64,000 nt of DNA from Pegea sp. RAD2-039 (Eukaryota > Chordata > Thaliacea > Salpida > Salpidae). Location of the stretch: NCBI GenBank assembly GCA_034620365.1, contig JAQGEQ010000023.1:248001-312000 (forward strand). Reading direction: 5' to 3'. Below the pieces are notes generated by a model, which made no database searches, was not told where the DNA came from, and was given only the letters and a program-made list of their open reading frames with translations. The position numbers and the translations under genes are program-made. The first letter of the stretch is position 1, and each line of letters starts with the position of its first letter. This document shows, piece by piece, positions 57,009 to 64,000 of the stretch.

Positions 57009-59536
57009 ATGAAAATCTTGAATTTTTTGAGAAAAACAAATGGTTGGTTAATTTCTAAAGTTGAAACTGTTTCTTCAATTAGAAGCTTTGCAGTTGGCTC
57101 AAATATAAATCAGGTAAGTTATTATGAATTAAATATAGCTAGCTTGCAAAAATGTAATTTATAATGTAATTTAATTTATAACTAGTTTTTCTGATTAGAC
57201 AAATGGAAATAAACTTAGTTATCTTTTTATTGAAAATATGAAAGCAAATCAGATATAACTTGAATATTTTTTACAGAAAAATGATTCAAAGAAAACAGTT
57301 CTGTTTGATTTTCATTGTGAAAATGGTGGAAAAATGGTGGATTTTGCTGGTTGGTGTATGCCAGTAGTATATGATAAACTAGGAATTAGTGCATCACATA
57401 TACACACAAGAAACAAAGCTTCTGTATTTGATGTATCTCATATGTTACAAACAAAAGTATGAGGAATTTTCTTTAACTTCTTCTTTATTACAAATTGATT
57501 TCACTTCAAATGTTTATCATGAAAATCTGATAATATTTTAAGTTTTAAAATATGATTTAGATTTATGGAAAAGACAAAGAAAAGTTTTTGGAATCATTAG
57601 TTGTTGCTGATGTAAAAGGCTTACCTAAAAGATCTGGGACCTTAAGTTTATTCACCAATGAAAATGGAGGGATTTTAGATGATTTAATCATTAATAAAAC
57701 AGATGAAGATTACTTATATGTTGTTTCAAATGCTGGATGCAGTGATAAAATCAAAACTCATTTCAAAGTTTGTATTTTAATTTGTAAATTCAAATTTAAG
57801 ATTTCTTATCATTAGTTTCTGAATTTATATTTGATTACTTGATTAGTTTTTAATAAAATTTTAAGTTTTTAAGTTTATGTACCTCTAAGTTTTGCATGAT
57901 CTCAAATCAGAGCTTTTTATAATTTAATTTTCAGCCTTTTATTTTCTAGAATCTTTTATTTACAGTTTTTCAAAAAGTTTTTTTTAAATTAGCAAATAAT
58001 CCTGATACTAATGAATAATATTTCATTTAAGTGAATTCTATAATCTTTTTTACTAAAACTTTTTCTTAAATGCAAATGGTCATGATTTCATCTTTTATTT
58101 AATAGAACAAGTTGCAAGATTTTTCTAATTTGGATGTTAGCTTAGAGCATATTGATAATGGTCTTATTGCTTTGCAAGGTAACTGCTAATTACAATAATT
58201 TTGTTGTTCAAAAATGTCAATAAAGCAATGACTAATACTAGATAATTTCAACGTAATCATCCTTACAATTAGCTTACTTACTAACTAATATTTATATTTA
58301 AACTAATACTAACCCTCTTCAAGTTTTGAATTATATTTTTATGATTTGCTACTTTTTAGGACCTTTAGCTGCTAATGTAGTTGCAAGTGGAACAGATGTC
58401 GATTTGACAAAACTTTTATTTATGCAAAATGTTCAATGTAAGCTGTTTGGTATTGAAAACTGTCGAGTAACAAGATGTGGATACACTGGAGAAGATGGTT
58501 TTGAAGTTAGTTTTCAGTTTATTTGTTGTGTTTAAATATTTTGTGTCTTGTTGGTTATCGACAAAGTTTTCTGATACTCAAACCAAGCTGTTGATGTAAA
58601 AAGAAATCATAAAATATATTTACTTTAAAATATACCACAAAAGAAAAATTGAAGAAGATAAGAGAAGTAAAAATAAAGTTCTCAAAATATGGTTAAGTTT
58701 AGATAGCTGAGATCCTGATTTAAGTCTCTTTATACAAAAAAAAGATTTGAAAAAGTCTCTATTTTCATAAACAGTGAGTCTGTGAACCTTTAGTGAGCTA
58801 AATATGTTTTCAGAGTTCTGATACTATCTGCTGATTTGTACTAATTAGAGATTGCCATAAAAATAGTTTCTTTAAATCAATCTAAGTTCGTATATTTCAA
58901 AATATTTTTATCATTTAGATTTCAGTTCCATTTGATAAGACTGTCGAATTAGCTGAACAACTTCTTCAAAATAAAGATGTGGAGCTAGCGGGACTTGGTG
59001 CTCGGGATAGTTTACGTTTAGAAGCTGGATTGTGTTTGTATGGAAATGACATCGACGAAGCTACAACACCAGTCGAAGCCTCGTTAACGTGGTGCATTGG
59101 TAACCTCATTAAATTTCAAAATTCAATTACTGAAAAAAAAACATTTGCAGCAAAAAGCCGTCGGTTTGAAGGAAGTTTTCCAGGGTCAAAGGTCATTCTT
59201 CAGCAAATTAAAGAGAAACCGAATAGAAGAAGAGTTGGATTGATTGTCGAACGTGGAATCGCCAGACGTGAGTTGTAAAAAAGTCATTACATTATTGCTA
59301 AAATTTAGTGACCACCAGAGGGCGCTGTAGTTGAAGATAAGAATGAAAATGTAATTGGTCATGTGACTAGTGGGTGTCCATCGCCATCAATTAGTAAAAA
59401 CGTCGCCATGGCTTATCTACCTCGTTTGAAATGCAAGATTGGAACAGAAGTAGTGATTAGAGTGAGAAAACGTCGCCTGGTTGCAACTGTTTCTAGGCTA
59501 CCATTTGTTCCATGCAATTATTACTTTGCCAAATAA
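57009..59536 (+). CDS. AMT: Aminomethyltransferase, mitochondrial (glycine cleavage T-protein)
   Basis: Eight exons: 57009-57113, 57277-57456, 57561-57767, 58106-58178, 58360-58505, 58919-59099, 59151-59267 and 59319-59536, giving 408 residues (human 403). T-protein takes the aminomethyl group from lipoylated H-protein, makes methylene-tetrahydrofolate and releases ammonia, in the mitochondrial matrix. The first 35 residues ([16 protein letters not shown]...SIRSFA) are basic and hydroxylated, like a transit peptide. Family motifs follow: [102 protein letters not shown] and VPCNYY. The Asp in VVADVKGL and the [11 protein letters not shown] arginine region for folate are kept. The exon 6/7 join replaces the usual LGKRRR with IAKSRR, and the last acceptor must be the CAG at 59316-59318 for the frame to continue. 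Confidence 0.96.
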
Positions 59537-60683
59537 TCTTCTCGTTTATTTGCTAACTGTTTAGTGTCTTTTGTATATTTGAGGTTAGCCGATAGCTTCA
59601 ACTCTAATGGAACGGAAATAATAAAAGAATCTTATAATTCATTTATTTGTTTCAGGATTTTGTTCATTAAATCGATGATATTTTATATTAAGTATGAAGT
59701 TATAGAAAATTCAAACGTGATTAACCGATGTATAAAAGAATATCTAAACCAAAACTTTATTTCTAGGAACTATATGTTCAGATAATGACAGTTTATTAGA
59801 TGATAATAGTCCCTATCTTAGAACAGATTATAAATTTAGGATATTCTATCAAAGCATGAATAACTTGTTTCATTTAATCAACTTCTAAATGTTTTTAATT
59901 TAATATTTGAATAAAAAAATTGAGAAAAAATATGTTTTGATACTCAAAGTTTTATCATATGTTAGATTGATTCTGTTTAAGCACTCTCTTAAGGAACAAT
60001 ATATTTTTGGAATTAATTATTTTATTCAATTTTAAATTAAATAATTATCTTGTCTTTACAAAAATGTAGCTTTTATCTGGGAAAGAAATAACTTTTTTCT
60101 AAAAGACTTAAAAAAAATTGTTCTTTTATTTATCAAAAATTTTCAAATGTTGTCATCATAATTTTAAACTAATTTAATAAATCAGCCTTTTAAGTATTTT
60201 GTGACAATAAATAACATTTCTTAAATCCTTCAAATAAGATAATGTATAAAACCTTAATTGACAGTTTTGTGTTAAAATTTTTATATAAAATAATTGTTTG
60301 ATTTTAATCCAAAAAAAGTTAGGAAGCATTTGAATGATAATTTTAATAACCTAAGCGTAATATTTCAGAAAAAAGTTCCAATTCTTTAACAGTATAGGTA
60401 GATTTCAAAAAATTAACAATTTGATTGCAATAATTAATAAACTATAAAAAATGGAGAAAAACAAAGTATATAATTAGATTTCACTTATTTATGTACTCAG
60501 ATAAGATTATTAAAAGAGTGTTAAACATACGAACAAATATGCCAAAAGCCTAGTACTACATATTTGCATCAATTAGAAAGGGAAAACATATACAAGCTAG
60601 AAAAAACTCTTTAAACTGAAGGCTTTACAGCTGCTTATTTGCAGAAAAAACATATGTTTTAACCACTAATTTTTACTCATCAT
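59537..60683. other. Intergenic between convergent AMT and contactin
   Basis: Contains the 3' UTRs of both genes; plus-strand open stretches near 59564-59785 have no protein-like features. Nothing else seen. Confidence 0.45.
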
Positions 60684-63600
60684 TTATCTAATTAAATTAT
60701 AAAGACCTAACAGTAGAGAAGCGATCAATAAAACAGTGTCAATATTTGCAGGTCTCATGGCACCACCTCTCTGTCCTAAATATGAGCCTGCAAAAAAAAA
60801 TGTGTTAGAAAATACTATTTGTAATCATCGTTGTTGAAGTAAATTAATCTAAGTTTAATTTTTGATTGAATTAGAACTTTTTTATTATGTTAATAAATTA
60901 CAGGCCTGTAATGTCGTATCTTTATTTAGTGAAGTTCACAAATTGATAAGCTGATAATTTAGTTTACTCGCCTTTATAGTTTAAATAAAAGTTAAATATT
61001 AACACCTTTAGTAAACATCAGTTTTGAAATTTTACTCAAGCTTGTATGAGTTTAACGTTTGAAAAATTACTTTGTAGAAGTTCTATGCCAAACAAATTAG
61101 ATACCACAAATAAAAACTCTGTGTTTGTGAGAAAACCTAATAATCAATTAAACTAAATACTTATTTGCAAATTTAAAGAGTGACAGAAGACAATTTGTTC
61201 TGTGAAACCAAATATACTGCTAAGTAAAATATTAGAGTTGCCACAGTAAACACAGTTTGATATATTTAAGGAAAACAGTTTGAAGATTTTTATATTGTTA
61301 TTTTACTCGTTTCATTGACAAGGAAAACCCAAGCAGTCACAGTATTTTAAAACCATTTTTTATATAATATTTATTAAAAATATCAAACTATAGTTTTTAA
61401 ATTAACCGAAAGGGTTGATACCTGAGTTTGTAGAAAATGCGATTTGTCCACTGGTAGGACCATCACCACCATTGCTGTAAGCTCTTATTTCCAATTTATA
61501 TTCACATTTTTTCGGTAAATCAAGAGATATGTAAGGATATTTCACTACTTCTACTCTTGCTTTATCATAAAGACCTGATTCCCAATATTTTACCTGAAAT
61601 TCTCAAAATTAAGAAGGTGCAAATGAAAATTCATTTTAAAGACCTTGTATCCTTCAAGTTTTTCTTCATTCACTGCAGTCTGCACTTTCGCCCACTCTCC
61701 TACTAGGTTTTGGGCAGTAATTGTCAGTTTAATTTCTCCAGGTGCTTGACTAGGTGGGAGCTTTCTAGTTTGAATGATATCTAACCATTCAGAGAAAGGT
61801 CCAAATCCTAGATACACCAAAAATAAAAATATTTCTATTTTATTACCAGTGAAGTCCTGTTACCTGCAGAATTAAATGCTGCAATTTTATAAGCGTAAGC
61901 ACCCTGAGCCACCAGTCCATCAACAACTATATTTGGTTCTTCGTTTTCGGTTGTGTAATTAAGCCACGTTAGAGGTGCTACTTTAGCTGTATCGATTGTC
62001 ATATCTACCAGAACAACCTTGAAGTATTCAAATTAGTTTTAGATGGAGAATTTAGAAATATGATGCTTATCAATTCTTAGACTTCTAAGCTTATTAAAAG
62101 ATTAAAACTTGATCAGCTCATATCTATTTTCTTAATTTAAAAAAAATCTTACTTTGTATCCTAAAGTAAATCCATATTTATTTTCTATTGCAGGCCATGA
62201 AATACTTGCGGAATAGGCCTTTCTTTCATAAATTGAAGAGGTTTTCACTGCTTCATCAGGAACTGTAAGTATATGATACTCAATATATCATTTACATTCA
62301 GAAAAAAAAGTTGATTTATTTGTTAAAAATTTTATGTTTGTCATAAATTGTTTACTTTTTTTTATCTAGAATCTTACCAAGCTCTCCAGTATAAACTGTA
62401 CTTATGTCGGACCACTCTCCTTTGAATCCTGCTAAATTACGAACAGAAATACGGACATTGTATGGTTTGTAAACTTGGTTTTCAATCTACAAAAACAAAA
62501 TGTGAAAACTTAAAAAAGCTAAACTAAAGTTTCAATGAAAAATACAATAAGTACACTCAAACTTTTAATAAATTCAAAATATTCAATTTCTTAAAAAGTA
62601 ATCACAAACTATATCACAAGTGCTTTTAAAACCGTCTTCTTTACTGTTGTTGTAAGTAAAGATCCTTTCAGTACTTACTTCTATAACAATGCTTCCTTCA
62701 TTTGGATTTGATTGAATTTCTTCTATGGAGTCACTTTCAGAAGTGTTTTTCTTCCAAACCCTAACCACGTAAATAACTGACTCAGCTCCATAGAAAATTG
62801 GGTCAAGCAGCTATTCAACAAATAAAGGGTATCACATTTTCGACAAATAATAAATAGTAGACTCGTTTAAGCTATTGATAAATGTTATAACAACTGATAA
62901 TGGTTTATTTTTTAACAATTAGAATGTATGAGATATCAGCTTGATGATTTTATTTAACAATTTAAAGATATTGAAGTACCTCCCATCTTACAACAAGTTG
63001 ATTTGGGGTTCCACCACCTCCTCTTAGTATCTTTACTGTTTGCTGAGGTTCTGGACATAAATGTAAAACAATGAAACATACAAAAGAAGAATGTTCGTAA
63101 TGAGGTATTGGCATCATGTCTTACATGCTAAAATTTCATTGCGAATAATGGTGTTGTGTTTAGCTTATAGCTTCAATAAAACATTAAAATTTAAAATATT
63201 GATTCAAATTTTCTGCTTAATTGTAATTAGAATAATTTCTTTTAGATAAATTCTTGTAGTTAACTTGATTTGTTTACTTTGTAATTTGAATGTCTTTTTT
63301 TTTAAATATAATTACCTTACTATGTCAATTTTTTTAAATTTCATGTCAAGGTGGTTGAAAAAGTTTCTACACCGCAAAATTATAATTATAATTTTACATA
63401 ACTAATGTAATGTGTTGGTAACTAAGAATATAAACTCAAAGATAAGTCAAAATTTAGTTAAACTTGAACTTTTTTTTTGGTGACTGTAACATTTTGTAAG
63501 AATGTTGTTTAAAGTTTAAACAAAATCATGTTTTAATGATTATTTTTTCCAAATTATTTATAATTTTGTAAGACTGTTGATATTTGTGCATACTTATAAG

Positions 63601-64000
63601 TACGAGTTACTATAATTTAGTTACTTAACAATATTTTCAATGAAAATAGGTTTTAAACAATCTAAACAAAATCAAACGATGAATGAAAAACCAAGGAAAA
63701 TATCATCTGAAGATCTTTAAATACTTTAATAAAATCAAAAGCAACTTACCTCCAGGCTGGCTAAGTACAGGTACGCTGGGCTCGCTGTAAGCACCTCTGC
63801 CTACCATGTTAGTAGCTCTAACTCGAAATTGATAATTGTTGTAAGGTAGGAGGCCTTTTATCAAACATCCTGTTTCATTCACTAAAAGTCTTGGACTAGT
63901 TTCCACAATATACCATTCACCAAATGAACCGTTTATATATACTAGTCTTGCTTCTACATCTTGTGCAATTAGCGGTGATAGATTGATGTTAGCAGAACTC
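60684..64000 (-). CDS. Contactin-like GPI-anchored cell adhesion protein (3' part)
   Basis: Nine exons, 5' to 3': 63750-64000 (cut by the window edge), 62980-63050, 62679-62810, 62378-62486, 62153-62262, 61864-62017, 61644-61807, 61422-61593 and 60684-60787. All junctions agree in phase and give about 421 residues. The protein has about four fibronectin III domains; typical marks are YNNYQFRVRATNMVGRGAYSEPS, YKPYNVRISVRNLAGFKGEWS, AYAYKIAAFNSAGFGPFSEW and CEYKLEIRAYSNGGDGPTSG. The string EGYKVKYWESGL is the contactin/neuroglian 'GYKV.YW' motif. The end is MRPANIDTVLLIASLLLGLY, a hydrophobic tail with no basic cytoplasmic region, as in GPI-anchored contactins; neuroglian would have a cytoplasmic tail instead. 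Contactins are neural and glial adhesion proteins with six Ig domains, which must lie beyond the right edge. Confidence 0.88.

Noticed and set aside
1-64000. tRNA, rRNA, snRNA or CRISPR features
   Set aside because: No tRNA B-box with matching arms, no rRNA or snRNA core, and no regularly spaced repeats were seen by eye; a tRNAscan-SE and Rfam run would settle it.

Overview
The window is strongly AT-rich nuclear DNA from a multicellular animal. Almost every gene is interrupted by GT-AG introns, several 3' ends carry an AATAAA signal, and the proteins are animal ones: an FGF-like secreted factor, a GPI-anchored contactin, a TRBP/PACT-like double-stranded RNA-binding protein, a VIP36 cargo lectin and an SRRM2-type splicing factor. 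A contactin with a GPI tail points to an invertebrate bilaterian, but the sequence alone does not fix the phylum. TAA, TAG and TGA all serve as stops, so the standard code applies. No bacterial or organellar features are visible.

Layout, left to right. 0-4.3 kb: an intronless FGF-like gene, then the C-terminal two thirds of a carboxylesterase/cholinesterase-family gene whose first exons are not in the window. 6.8-9.1 kb: a seven-exon VIP36/LMAN2 L-type lectin. 9.1-13.9 kb: gene-poor, with decayed retroelement sequence and 3' ends of a LINE family. 13.9-14.7 kb (minus): intronless SMNDC1/SPF30. 18.4-19.0 kb (minus): a two-dsRBD protein. 19.7-23.4 kb (plus): a tight head-to-tail cluster of FIS1, a diverged second FIS1 copy, and an SRRM2/CWC21-like splicing factor with a long repeated charged tail. 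25.0-25.6 kb (minus): three well-formed coding exons of an unrecognised protein C-terminus. 31.5-36.5 kb (minus): a Q-rich two-HMG-box (HMGB/Dsp1-like) gene with two candidate first exons. 37-45.6 kb: a gene desert. 46.0-48.9 kb (minus): a broken CR1-like non-LTR retrotransposon. 50.6-51.5 kb: PPIL1 cyclophilin. 52.5-54.2 kb (minus): KRI1. 55.7-56.65 kb: a 5'-truncated second type of LINE. 57.0-59.5 kb: AMT, the glycine cleavage T-protein. 60.7-64.0 kb (minus, runs off the window): the fibronectin-III half and GPI tail of contactin.

Functionally most genes are unrelated housekeeping or signalling loci. Three, SMNDC1, SRRM2 and PPIL1, belong to the spliceosome, and KRI1 belongs to ribosome assembly. 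The most notable points are the tandem FIS1 duplication packed against SRRM2 with no canonical poly(A) signal between the two FIS1 copies, the intronless FGF-like gene just upstream of an esterase that lacks its N-terminal half, the two phase-compatible first exons of the HMG-box gene, and the unrecognised C-terminal fragment at 25 kb. Intron lengths are bimodal: some are only 46-60 bases, others run to kilobases.
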